Below, in pieces: positions 13,302-21,475 of a DNA stretch of 23,559 nt (its first letter is position 1; each line of letters opens with the position of its first letter). The stretch lies in IMG/VR virus record IMGVR_UViG_3300013127_000032, positions 1 through 23,559 of that record; one strand, given 5' to 3'. The position numbers and the translations under genes are program-made. This stretch comes from a virus. Below the pieces are notes generated by a model. The model saw nothing but the letters and a program-made list of their open reading frames with translations. It had not been told where the DNA came from and made no database searches.

Positions 13302-14124
13302 GTCTTTTTTTCAAATCTTCAATTTGCTTTTGCTGCTCCTTCATACCCTCAACTAAAAGTGCTACAAGGTTTTCATATTTAACACCCTTGATACCAATTC
13401 TATTGCCATCATTATTGTCAATGGTAGTGTTGATAATAACTTCTGGAACAATCTTTTCAACTTCTTGAGCAATAAACCCAACATTTACTCCTGGATGATT
13501 ACGTTTTTGTTCCCAATGTGTCCACTCAAAAGTTACTCCTTGAAGTTCTAAAATTTTAGAAAGAGCACTTTTAATTGGTTTAATATCAGTTTTCAATCTA
13601 GCATCAGAATGGGTATGTAAAAATGCAAGTGGTGTTCCATTATGTTTCCAATATCCATAAAGATCACCATCTGGTGATGATAGATTTTGATCTATTGCTG
13701 CCGTCTGATTATTTGGTTCCGCAGCAGTTTTGCCTCCAACTTCAACGGCTGCACCAGTGCGATTGAACAATCCCATCATATTTTTTAGTCCAACTGCATT
13801 CCATAATCCAGTATTATTGGAAGTACCAAAAAAGTTACTCAACGCAAAGTTATTCATATAACCTATGTGCTGAGTTCCTGCCGTAACTTCTAATCCTAGA
13901 GTAGGAATTCCTGGACTAAATGGTGGAATTGCTGGTCCAATACTTACAACTGCACGAGAAAATCCTATATTTGTAGGAGCACCAAAGAATGCTGGTCCAA
14001 CACAAGACAATGTTCCAGCAAAAGGATTTTCTTTGTTTAACGTCAAAATAGATTGATCTAGTTTAACTGGTAATTCTGGACCAATATAGACTTTGCCTGC
14101 AGATAATTCTCCCCCAATTGCCAT
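13279..14124 (-). CDS. Baseplate/spike protein with C-terminal S74 chaperone domain (281 aa)
   Basis: Residues 1-170 are Gly/Pro-rich and beta-like (KVYIGPELPVKLDQS, GFSRAVVSIGPAIPPFSPG, NTGLWNAVGLKNMMGLFN) and probably form the trimeric body. Residues 173-281 are a peptidase S74 intramolecular chaperone: SDARLKTDIKPI with the expected Ser173/Lys178 dyad, then LQGVTFEW, VGFIAQEVEKIVPEV, KYENLVALLVEGMKEQQ and a terminal coiled coil. In characterised fibres and tailspikes this domain drives trimerisation and cuts itself off before the Ser, which here would leave a mature product of about 172 residues. The gene starts 1 nt after the stop of the beta-helical spike gene and ends the hub operon. 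That suggests a tail-tip or hub-associated part, although S74 is usually on fibres. Confidence 0.85.
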   Translation of the reverse strand: MAIGGELSAGKVYIGPELPVKLDQSILTLNKENPFAGTLSCVGPAFFGAPTNIGFSRAVVSIGPAIPPFSPGIPTLGLEVTAGTQHIGYMNNFALSNFFGTSNNTGLWNAVGLKNMMGLFNRTGAAVEVGGKTAAEPNNQTAAIDQNLSSPDGDLYGYWKHNGTPLAFLHTHSDARLKTDIKPIKSALSKILELQGVTFEWTHWEQKRNHPGVNVGFIAQEVEKIVPEVIINTTIDNNDGNRIGIKGVKYENLVALLVEGMKEQQKQIEDLKKRLDELEKT

Positions 14125-14125
14125 A

Positions 14126-14668
14126 TTATTCTCCGAAAATTAATTCTCCTAATAGTGTATTTACAAGACTTGACACACCTGTTGGAACAAGTTTTGTTTT
14201 TTGTTCTGCGAAAAATATTGGATTACCAGATATAATATTCCATCCATCAGAATGGTGCAACATATTGTGAGATGCTTTAGTTGTTATGTTTGTTCCTATT
14301 ATTGTTGTATTATTATCCGCGTCAAGACGTATATTGTGTTTAGAATTTAAAACAATATCACCATCAGATGCTAATGTTTCAAGAATAATATTTTTTCCTC
14401 GCATAGAGATATCACCTTTTGCTTCAATATTAATATCTCCATCAGACGTAATATTGATTGGACCATCTCCTTCTTGAATTATGCTGCAACCTTTTTCATT
14501 TTGCTTACCCCACAAACACCATCCACCATCTTTATAAATGTGAAGTGCTGCTCCAGTTCCTCCACCAAGTTGAACATGATGTTTTCGTAAACACTTATCA
14601 TCATCTTCTTCTCCTATTTCTAAAAATCCATGCTCTGGATTGTTTATTATAATTGGTGGTGATGTCAT
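14126..14668 (-). CDS. Cell-puncturing spike, beta-helix segment (180 aa)
   Basis: The core (residues about 65-135) is a regular beta-helix repeat: GPINITSDGDINIEAKGD, ISMRGKNIILET, GDIVLNSKHNIRLDADNN, with alternating Ile/Val and Gly-Asp turns. This resembles the C-terminal needle of T4 gp5 and the spike of VgrG-type proteins. The N-terminal 60 residues (GFLEIGEEDDDKCLRKHHVQ, GGWCLWGKQNE) probably anchor it to the hub. Its ATG overlaps the stop of the gp5-like gene (ATGA). In T4 the OB hub and needle are one protein; here they are two genes. The ending, SSLVNTLLGELIFGE, resembles a trimer tip. The spike role is likely from the fold pattern and position. Confidence 0.8.
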   Translation of the reverse strand: MTSPPIIINNPEHGFLEIGEEDDDKCLRKHHVQLGGGTGAALHIYKDGGWCLWGKQNEKGCSIIQEGDGPINITSDGDINIEAKGDISMRGKNIILETLASDGDIVLNSKHNIRLDADNNTTIIGTNITTKASHNMLHHSDGWNIISGNPIFFAEQKTKLVPTGVSSLVNTLLGELIFGE

Positions 14669-16629
14669 CTACTTATACAATTTACAACACGAATAACTTT
14701 TTCAGATGGAATGTCTACATTCAATTCACTTCTTCTACTATATCTTATAACTGGTCTAATGATAGCACCAATTCCAGTCGCACTATTTATTGATAAATTT
14801 GGGATCTTAGTTAGTCCAATAGTAGATGAGATAATATCTGCCCCAACGATTCTACCAGCATCATCTAATCGTGGTTTTAGAGTAATACTATTGTCATCAC
14901 TTTCAATTACATCACCAGAATTGTATCCCGTACCAGTATTAACAATTTGAACATCTTCAACATCTCCAACAACATCTTCACCTTCACTATCTGGTGTAGT
15001 ATCTGATGTTGGAATATATCCCCCACCAGGATTATCGACAACAATATTAGTTACCTGACCGTCCTCTACAATTGCTTGTCCTGTAGCACCATATCCATTA
15101 TCGCAAGCATCCATAAACTGAATATAAGGTTTTCCAGAATATCCAAAACCAAGATCAGTCATATTGACGCCAATAACCTGCCCAAGACTATTAACAACTG
15201 CTCTAGCTGCTGCTCCTGACCCACCACCACCAAAAATAAGAACATCTGGAGGTCCGCATGTTATTGTGTATGGATCACATCCATTAACTAATCCCTCAAT
15301 AATTTCATCGCCAACCTCATCTTTAGGAAACCATCCTTCAAGAGTATTTTGAGTGTCTTTACTCAAATTTCCAATATATCTAGAAAGACTTACTGATCTT
15401 TGAAAGTCTGCTGCTTCTTGTGGTGTAGGTCCAAAATTTACTGCCCAGTTATATGGTGTTGGCTCACAAACTTCTCCTTCACACTTTAAGAAATTTAATC
15501 CAATTTGAGTGTAGTTAATTGCCTGCGACATATATCCAATAAAATTTCCTACAGATCCTATAATTTGTTGGATAGCAGCCATTGCAGGACCAATTGCTTC
15601 TTGAATTTGATTGCTAATTTCAGAAATAAGACCAGCAATAAATTGTTCTGCTGCACATAGTGGGATATTGGTAATCTTACCAAGCATTTGTTGTAAGAAA
15701 TCTGAAATAAACTTTGTTAAACCTTTGATAATATTTTCGATCAAACAGAAAATAGTATCCATCGCCTTCTTAATTGCGATGTCTTTCATTAAACTATCAG
15801 GGAGCAAAAAGTTTAATAGATCTTTTACTCCATTAAAAATTTTCTGGAACATATATTTTCTTGCTAATCTAATCAGCTGAGAAAATGCTCCAGAAATTGA
15901 AGTTGCTGTCTGTCCGATTAAAGATGGTATATTTACGATTTTATTTAAAACTGGATCAATAAATTCACCCTGATATACTACCAATCCTTGAGTTATTTTT
16001 ATAAACGTTGCTAATGATCTTGCGACTTCCCACATGAAGCCTTTTCCACCTTTACATTTTTTAGCACGTCCAACAATTTTATCCTTCGCTTGATTATTTT
16101 GTTTTCCTTGAATACTTTCCCTTCCATCAGCAGTTTTACCGCTACCTGGTGTTCCATTTCCTGCTGGTGCTGATCCATCGGCAGGTCTTACTGCAGTAGA
16201 AAACTTTAATTGTTTATTAAAGTCAATTGGTGCAAACCCAGTTGTTCCCTTCTGTACTGCTGTTTGCCATGCAACAAGATTTTTTTCAGCTTGCCCACTA
16301 AATAGTGCTCCCATGATAATGGGTTGCTGCATATCATCACCATCTAAGAAAAATCCTAGAACAGTTTCCCCACCCTGTAAAGCAAAACTAGTACCACCAA
16401 AGTTTTTACCAGAACCAAGATTTGGTGGTACTAGAAAATGTGCCCAAGGCAATTCACTATCAGGAACTTCATTTGATGCTGGATGACGACCTAAGATCCT
16501 GACTTTTGCTCGATATCCATACTTAGTGCTGAATTCTCGCCAATTTGGATCAGCAGTTACCTGTCCGATGAACCAATGAAATCCATCTTCTCCGATAAAG
16601 TTGATCTTAGATAGGCGTTGCTCCAACAT
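14665..16629 (-). CDS. 5: gp5-like baseplate hub protein lacking the lysozyme domain (654 aa)
   Basis: Residues 17-112 form the gp5 OB-fold: FHWFIGQVTADPNW, YRAKVRILGRHP, LPWAHFLVPPN, GETVLGFFLDGDDMQQPIIMGALF. After a Gly/Pro linker (140-195), residues 200-385 are hydrophobic helices (SLIGQTATSISGAFSQLI, IFCLIENIIKGLTKF, AIQQIIGSVGNFIG). Residues 465-575 hold a Gly/Tyr repeat module (DLGFGYSGKP, PGGGYIP, GTGYNSGD). T4 gp5 (575 aa) has an internal lysozyme and a C-terminal needle. Neither is here: the needle is in the next gene, and lytic motifs are in the 557-aa protein. It overlaps its neighbours on both sides (TGATG and ATGA). It is expected to bind gp27 at the centre of the baseplate. Confidence 0.85.
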   Translation of the reverse strand: MLEQRLSKINFIGEDGFHWFIGQVTADPNWREFSTKYGYRAKVRILGRHPASNEVPDSELPWAHFLVPPNLGSGKNFGGTSFALQGGETVLGFFLDGDDMQQPIIMGALFSGQAEKNLVAWQTAVQKGTTGFAPIDFNKQLKFSTAVRPADGSAPAGNGTPGSGKTADGRESIQGKQNNQAKDKIVGRAKKCKGGKGFMWEVARSLATFIKITQGLVVYQGEFIDPVLNKIVNIPSLIGQTATSISGAFSQLIRLARKYMFQKIFNGVKDLLNFLLPDSLMKDIAIKKAMDTIFCLIENIIKGLTKFISDFLQQMLGKITNIPLCAAEQFIAGLISEISNQIQEAIGPAMAAIQQIIGSVGNFIGYMSQAINYTQIGLNFLKCEGEVCEPTPYNWAVNFGPTPQEAADFQRSVSLSRYIGNLSKDTQNTLEGWFPKDEVGDEIIEGLVNGCDPYTITCGPPDVLIFGGGGSGAAARAVVNSLGQVIGVNMTDLGFGYSGKPYIQFMDACDNGYGATGQAIVEDGQVTNIVVDNPGGGYIPTSDTTPDSEGEDVVGDVEDVQIVNTGTGYNSGDVIESDDNSITLKPRLDDAGRIVGADIISSTIGLTKIPNLSINSATGIGAIIRPVIRYSRRSELNVDIPSEKVIRVVNCISR

Positions 16630-16841
16630 CAGTTTTCGTAAATTCTACACTCAAGTGCATTAGGATTTTTATCACAATAGATTTCAAATGGCGTTGGATC
16701 ATGATGATCTTCAGGATGATTTGCCTGATAAATTTTTAAGTCTTCTAGTTCGTGTTCTAAAAAACGACGACGTTGTGAAGAAATACCAGGATCATAAAGA
16801 TCTGTGGTATACTTTTCGATATGGTCTTCAATAGTTCTCAT
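16629..16841 (-). CDS. Small acidic/helical protein between gp27 and gp5 (70 aa)
   Basis: A charged helical protein (MRTIEDHIEKYTTDLYDPG, SQRRRFLEHELEDLKIYQ) ending in FEIYCDKNPNALECRIYEN. It overlaps gp27 by ATGA and gp5 by TGATG, so it is locked into the hub operon. No catalytic motif is visible. Two Cys near the C-terminus could form a disulphide or bind metal. Position and coupling suggest a hub-assembly chaperone or an accessory subunit, but this is inference; the family function is unknown to me. Confidence 0.75.
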   Translation of the reverse strand: MRTIEDHIEKYTTDLYDPGISSQRRRFLEHELEDLKIYQANHPEDHHDPTPFEIYCDKNPNALECRIYEN

Positions 16842-18100
16842 GTTAGTTGTGCGTAGGAATCTCTTACTAATGTTAATCCAGTAAAATCGCCCCTTGAAGA
16901 AAATTTATGTGCCAATGACTTAATCATATAGTATCCCGAACTAGGATCAGAACCAAAATCTGATTCTTGCTTATTTATCTTAGAAAAGTTGCAGAAGATT
17001 ACTTCTCCAACTCTTAAATTAAAATTCATTGGCACCGTTATCGACAATGTTTGAGAGAACAGTGATGCGTATCTTGCAATTCCTTGCGATTGGAATAGAG
17101 GTTGATATTGTGGTGTATTTAATTCCCCCTTTGTAGATAACGTTCCTGTGTCAATTACTCCCATAATAATTCTTGATGGATAAGTATCAATTTCATTGGG
17201 AATGTTCTCAACTTCGTTTGATAACGTTAGTTGTCTGTTTATGCTTTGATTAAAGTAATAATCTTGAAAGTCTGGCGATCTTGTAATGATATTATAAAAC
17301 CAATTAGAAGATCTGTACATTCCTAGTCTTAGTTTTTCTAGGATATCATGACTTTCTTTCCAAACTGGAGGCGAAACAAGTTTGTAATTATTATTTGGAC
17401 TTAGTGCGTCAACAGTTTCGTGATAACTGTATTTTAAAATTCTATTTTTATTCTTCTTTGCTTCATTAAAAATATTATCAACGCTCCTGAAGTAATATCC
17501 ATCTAACGCTTCGTAGAAAAAATATCCAGCTGTTCCAGAATTTTTTCCATTATTAACTAAAGGAATAGATTTTGGACATAACCAAGTGCAAGTGAATAAA
17601 GGTTTCTTATAGTTCCCCATGAAACTATAAGTGTTTGAAGTCTCTTCCAGTCTTCTTATTCTTGATAGATTGATACGAAGATCTTTTTCTAAGATCTTTC
17701 TTATAATTGTATCAAGTTTACCTGTATATTTTCGATACAATCGAGTTGTATGATTACTGAATGATCCTTGTGTTTCCAAGATTAAAGTATAAACTTCTCG
17801 TTTTGCTGTTGCAGTTCCTGTCTTAATATTGCTGATAACTAACGGATTATTTTGATCAAATTTGATTATTCCTGAAGGGTGTGTGATTGTAAGATATACA
17901 AAAGCACCACTTCTTACAGGAAGTTTTGCTAACTTACCACTGGTGTCTAGAATATCAATCTCAAAGTGAATTGAACTATCTGTGACATCTTCATAATAAC
18001 TGATGAGACCAGACTGTAAACGAACATCCTCAAACCTATCACCTTTTGGGGAAGCAATTAGAAGTTCTGTTACTTTATGTCCTTTTAAGAAATTGGACAT
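16838..18100 (-). CDS. 27: Baseplate hub protein gp27
   Basis: The length (420 aa against 391 in T4) and pattern fit T4 gp27: an N-terminal beta domain (residues 1-110, ISYYEDVTDSSIHFEIDILD, then LPVRSGAFVYLTITHPSG), a central helical/beta region (130-260), and the C-terminal segment typical of cyanophage gp27, SGYYMIKSLAHKFSSRG then FTGLTLVRDSYAQLT. In T4, a gp27 trimer forms the torus that holds gp5 and adapts the sixfold tube to the threefold spike. The start shares a base with the preceding stop (TAATG), and the stop overlaps the next start (ATGA). No truncation is visible. Confidence 0.88.
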   Translation of the reverse strand: MSNFLKGHKVTELLIASPKGDRFEDVRLQSGLISYYEDVTDSSIHFEIDILDTSGKLAKLPVRSGAFVYLTITHPSGIIKFDQNNPLVISNIKTGTATAKREVYTLILETQGSFSNHTTRLYRKYTGKLDTIIRKILEKDLRINLSRIRRLEETSNTYSFMGNYKKPLFTCTWLCPKSIPLVNNGKNSGTAGYFFYEALDGYYFRSVDNIFNEAKKNKNRILKYSYHETVDALSPNNNYKLVSPPVWKESHDILEKLRLGMYRSSNWFYNIITRSPDFQDYYFNQSINRQLTLSNEVENIPNEIDTYPSRIIMGVIDTGTLSTKGELNTPQYQPLFQSQGIARYASLFSQTLSITVPMNFNLRVGEVIFCNFSKINKQESDFGSDPSSGYYMIKSLAHKFSSRGDFTGLTLVRDSYAQLT

Positions 18101-19626
18101 TATGCGGTTATCTGTGACATCATCTGAGCATATTTAGCAGCAGCCTGATATGGTGATGCTCCGCTACCACCGATGACTTGTGCTCCACCACCTACAGGAA
18201 CAGGAACAATTGTGGTATTTGGTTCTGCCAATGCAACAATATTTCCTCCACTCAGACTACTTTGAGGACCGATAGGAGTTGGTTCTGGTTCTAATGTACT
18301 TCTAATTTTTTTCCGTTGTTTGACTTGCTTCTTTATTCCTTTTAATTCTTGCTTTTGAAAGAATTCTTCTGGTGTTTCTTTTTCTACTTTAGATGCAGAT
18401 CTTCTAATAATAATCTTTCTTTTTGGAGTATCAATAACTTCTTCAATCAACTCTTGTGATTTTCCTGTCTTAGGATCTCTAGGAACCCTTGAAGCATTTT
18501 TGGGTGTAGATTTTTCCCCAAAAATCGATTGCATGATCCTTTCAGATGTTGGTTTTGATGTTGGTGTAGGTGTAGGAAGTTCTTCTTTAGGAAGAACACG
18601 AACCTTACTAGGATCTGTTCTTGGAATTTCTGGTGCTTTTGGTGTTTTTGGTATCAGATCTGCAACCTGTCCAATTCTTTGAACTAATGGACCACCTTTG
18701 CCTCTTGTTAAAAATAAGACACCACCAACAATGGCAACACCAGCAACAAATCCAGCAACACCACCTTGTACTCTACCTTCACCAAATCCTTTACTATATC
18801 CCCTTTCAAATGTTTCCTGTATTTGATCCTTTGTTCTTTGTATACTAAACATTTCTGCTGGTGGTTCTTTGCCCGCACATGCACAAATACCACCAGGAAA
18901 AGATGCTAACTTATCTAAAGCAGCATCAAATGTATCTAATGCACCAGAGAACGGTGTTTTGGTGATTAGTAAACTAGTTTTCTTTTCTTCTTCTTGCACT
19001 CTTCTTTCTACTTCTGCTTCTCCCGCATCAACACCAGTTGCTTTGTCAGCAATATTTCCTGCTGCCATTGCACCAATACCACCACCTATAAGAGATCCTA
19101 TTCCGCCTCCAATAATTGTTCCTACGCCAGGAGCAATCAATGTACCTAATCCTGCACCAATCTTTGCTCCTAAAGTAGCACCAGCGACACCACCAGCGAC
19201 ACCAGCACCAGCTCCAATACCTGCTTGTAAATTAGACTGCCCTGCAGATCGTCTCTGCATAAAATCAATACCGCCTAGAAGTACATTAAATCCTGCAACG
19301 CCACGTCCTATTCTAGGTCCACCTAACCTAGGTTTAGGCGCTACACCTACTGGTGCTTTAGCACCTTTCAATCCTCGTGCTAACCCTGCCAGTCCAAGTG
19401 AACCAAGAACTTTATTTAATGGATCACCTTTATTTTCCTTCTCGGACTGAGAATCTGCAATTAAATTATAAGTTTTTTGTTTATATTCTAAAAGTTGTGT
19501 CTTAGCGCGTAGTTTTTGGGATTCAATTTCATTTGTTGTAGAAACCGATCTCGCAAACAATTTTTCAAGATTAATGCTTCCTTTTCTATTAGATACTGCT
19601 GCATCTAGTAATCTTTCTAAATTCAT
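18100..19626 (-). CDS. Tape-measure-like Gly-zipper protein (508 aa)
   Basis: The N-terminus is charged and helical (1-62). Residues 134-190 are a long Gly-zipper hydrophobic stretch (GAGAGVAGGVAGATLGAKIG, GTIIGGGIGSLIGGGIGAMA), and 286-306 form a second membrane-like segment (QGGVAGFVAGVAIVGGVLFL). Residues 325-360 are Pro-rich (PTPTPTSKPTSE). A basic region (about 395-440) precedes a hydrophobic C-terminus (NTTIVPVPVGGGAQ). Membrane-insertable Gly zippers are typical of tail tape-measure proteins, which leave the tube during DNA ejection. No gp29 homologue is otherwise evident. It is coupled to the 557-aa gene by ATGA. The role of the two-protein tape measure is inferred. Confidence 0.75.
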   Translation of the reverse strand: MNLERLLDAAVSNRKGSINLEKLFARSVSTTNEIESQKLRAKTQLLEYKQKTYNLIADSQSEKENKGDPLNKVLGSLGLAGLARGLKGAKAPVGVAPKPRLGGPRIGRGVAGFNVLLGGIDFMQRRSAGQSNLQAGIGAGAGVAGGVAGATLGAKIGAGLGTLIAPGVGTIIGGGIGSLIGGGIGAMAAGNIADKATGVDAGEAEVERRVQEEEKKTSLLITKTPFSGALDTFDAALDKLASFPGGICACAGKEPPAEMFSIQRTKDQIQETFERGYSKGFGEGRVQGGVAGFVAGVAIVGGVLFLTRGKGGPLVQRIGQVADLIPKTPKAPEIPRTDPSKVRVLPKEELPTPTPTSKPTSERIMQSIFGEKSTPKNASRVPRDPKTGKSQELIEEVIDTPKRKIIIRRSASKVEKETPEEFFQKQELKGIKKQVKQRKKIRSTLEPEPTPIGPQSSLSGGNIVALAEPNTTIVPVPVGGGAQVIGGSGASPYQAAAKYAQMMSQITA

Positions 19627-21296
19627 GCCCCATATACTCCTAGAATTAGGTTAGAAGTAAATCTGTCAACACTTTCAAAGGTAGTATTGAATGCAACTTC
19701 ACTTGATGCTGGAGCAGATTTAGGTCCTTGTGGTTTAGCAACTTTTTGCTGTCCAGGAATTGTAATCAATGAAATATCAGACGCTCCAGATGTAGTTGAT
19801 TGCATACTCTGAGATCTTGCATCTTCGGATACTGATTTTTTCTTCTTTGGTGCTGGTTTAATTTCTACCTGTTGTGCTTCTCTAAGATTTTGATTATAGA
19901 TATCTAAACTTTGTTGTAATGTTCTTTTTGTTTGTCTGTAACGAGGTCCAAATCCCGCCCATTCTTCATTTAAAATACGAAGATCATTAATTGTCAGTGG
20001 TTTTGATACATCTACCCTTCTTTTACTTTTTGCAAGAAATAAAATCATTTTATTTTGCAATTCTGGAGTAAACTTTTCCTTGCTAGGATCTAATCCCATT
20101 GCACTAACAACATTCTCTGGTTCCATGAATTGCCCAGCACCAACTGCTGCAGATCTTCCCCCAGAATAATTTCCTCTACCTTCTCGTAAAAATTTCTTCT
20201 GCAGTTCTGCAACTTGATTTGCTGTTAGTTTTGATAAATCTCCACCATACTGAGATCCCCCAAAAAATGTATTATATCCTTGTTTTCCTGCTGTCCCTTC
20301 AACTTCTCTAACTGATGCAATGAATGCTTTTTCTTGTGGAGTATCAGCAATAACGTCAGCAGCATTTACATTTCCTGATTGAGTTCCACCACCACCAGGA
20401 TAGTTCTTTGGTTTTTCATCCATCAAATCTTCAACTGCAACTTTTGGTTGCTCTACTGCTTTTCCAACACCACCTTTTTGTGATAAGATTGCATCAAATC
20501 GAGTTACAGTTGCCTGAAATCTATCTATATCATCTGGACTAATTTCTGCGGATCTAGTCTGTCTTTTTACAAGTTCTTGCCTTCTTACATCAGCAGCACC
20601 CATTGTTAAAGGCACTGCAGCAGCAAGTCCTAACATTCCCAATCTACCCATACCAGGCATTCTAACCCCGCCAGCGCGAGCAACTGTTCCCTCTGCAGCG
20701 CGAGCAACTGTTCCCCCCGCAACACGACCCATACCGCCAAGTGCTACTCTTGTAAGAACAATCCCAGAGGTAATATTAATGATTTCTGGAAGCATTGCAG
20801 TAACTGCAAACCCTGCATTAGTAGCAGCATCACCAAATCTGCCTTCCATCAACGCCTTTCCAGCAAGAACAGCTGATAGTGTTGCAAATTTAGATCTTAA
20901 ACCAAAAAAAGATCCTTGTAAGTTTTTTAAACTTTCTTCTTCCTTTTTATATAACTTTTTCTCCTCATCAAAATATTTTTTCTTATCCCTAATATCTTGA
21001 CGAATTTGTGCTTGAATATTTGAAAGATTGGCATTTACTTGCTCAAATTCTAATACAAGTCTACCTAAAGTTCTTATAGATTTTGGAGAAAGAGAACCTG
21101 CTTTCTCTTCTGCTTCCATAAGCAATTTATCATATGCTCTACTCATTCTTTGCTGCACAGGAAGTTTGATGCCTTCCTTTTGAGCAAATGATGCTAATGG
21201 ATCTGGAGCACCAGGAATTAGCGACGACTGAGGTTTTATCTTAACAGTTGTCGAACGTGGTAGGATATATTGAAACGCTGGACTAGTAGGAAGCAT
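19623..21296 (-). CDS. Tape-measure-like protein with lambda-R-like lytic domain (557 aa)
   Basis: It follows the gp26/gp51 pair, the place expected for a tape measure. Residues 50-135 are coiled-coil (DIRDKKKYFDEEKKLYKKEE). Residues 135-235 have hydrophobic stretches (AGFAVTAMLPEIINITSG, LGMLGLAAAVPL). Residues 319-460 match lambda R-type lytic transglycosylase (GH104) landmarks: EVEGT (candidate catalytic E333), GYNTFFGG, VGAGQF, NEEWAGFGPRY. The C-terminus is low-complexity, with a KKKK stretch. A lytic domain here would cut peptidoglycan during tail entry. The gene overlaps the gp51-like gene by 14 nt and the 508-aa gene by ATGA. T4 gp29 is 590 aa, so this could be the main gp29 equivalent. 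Confidence 0.78.
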   Translation of the reverse strand: MLPTSPAFQYILPRSTTVKIKPQSSLIPGAPDPLASFAQKEGIKLPVQQRMSRAYDKLLMEAEEKAGSLSPKSIRTLGRLVLEFEQVNANLSNIQAQIRQDIRDKKKYFDEEKKLYKKEEESLKNLQGSFFGLRSKFATLSAVLAGKALMEGRFGDAATNAGFAVTAMLPEIINITSGIVLTRVALGGMGRVAGGTVARAAEGTVARAGGVRMPGMGRLGMLGLAAAVPLTMGAADVRRQELVKRQTRSAEISPDDIDRFQATVTRFDAILSQKGGVGKAVEQPKVAVEDLMDEKPKNYPGGGGTQSGNVNAADVIADTPQEKAFIASVREVEGTAGKQGYNTFFGGSQYGGDLSKLTANQVAELQKKFLREGRGNYSGGRSAAVGAGQFMEPENVVSAMGLDPSKEKFTPELQNKMILFLAKSKRRVDVSKPLTINDLRILNEEWAGFGPRYRQTKRTLQQSLDIYNQNLREAQQVEIKPAPKKKKSVSEDARSQSMQSTTSGASDISLITIPGQQKVAKPQGPKSAPASSEVAFNTTFESVDRFTSNLILGVYGA

Positions 21297-21471
21297 TGGC
21301 TGATTGTTGTGCCTCTAATTTCTTTTTCTCCAAATAATTCTCAAGATATTGTACGTAGATTTCTCTTTCCCACGGGATTAAATTTTCAATTTCAGATAAA
21401 CTCCACTTATGATGATGCATCAAAGCAAAATTGATCTCATAATATGAAGTCATATCCGTATGATATAGCAT
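21283..21471 (-). CDS. 51: gp51-like tape-measure chaperone C-domain (62 aa)
   Basis: A short helical protein, MLYHTDMTSYYEINFALMHH, then HKWSLSEIENLIPWEREIYV and a charged tail. Its tandem His and WSLSEIENL segment resemble the T segment of lambda-type tape-measure chaperones (gpG/gpT), and small proteins at this position are called gp51 in cyanophages. T4 gp51 is much longer (249 aa), so the label is positional. The ATG overlaps the gp26 stop (TAATG), and the frame is -1 relative to gp26, joined by an A_AAT_TTT slippery heptamer. It may therefore be made both alone, by reinitiation, and as a gp26 fusion. It acts in tail or hub assembly, probably binding the tape measure. Confidence 0.75.
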   Translation of the reverse strand: MLYHTDMTSYYEINFALMHHHKWSLSEIENLIPWEREIYVQYLENYLEKKKLEAQQSANASY

Positions 21472-21475
21472 TATG
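21438..21475 (-). other. Possible RNA structure downstream of the gp26 slippery site
   Basis: An outer stem CATAAT/ATTATG encloses an inner stem TCATA-CGGA-TATGA. It starts 4 nt after the slippery heptamer and covers the gp26 stop and the gp51 start. It is AU-rich and not strong; it might stimulate a pause or control reinitiation. Confidence 0.3.

Noticed and set aside
14286-14652. Two overlapping plus-strand open frames of 63-64 codons
   Set aside because: They are antisense to the beta-helical spike gene, which has clear repeat structure and ATGA coupling.
18869-19450. A 193-codon open frame on the plus strand
   Set aside because: It lies opposite the Gly/Ala-rich segment of the 508-aa gene; its Pro/Ala-rich translation is the expected shadow of Gly/Ala codons, and it has no promoter or Shine-Dalgarno.
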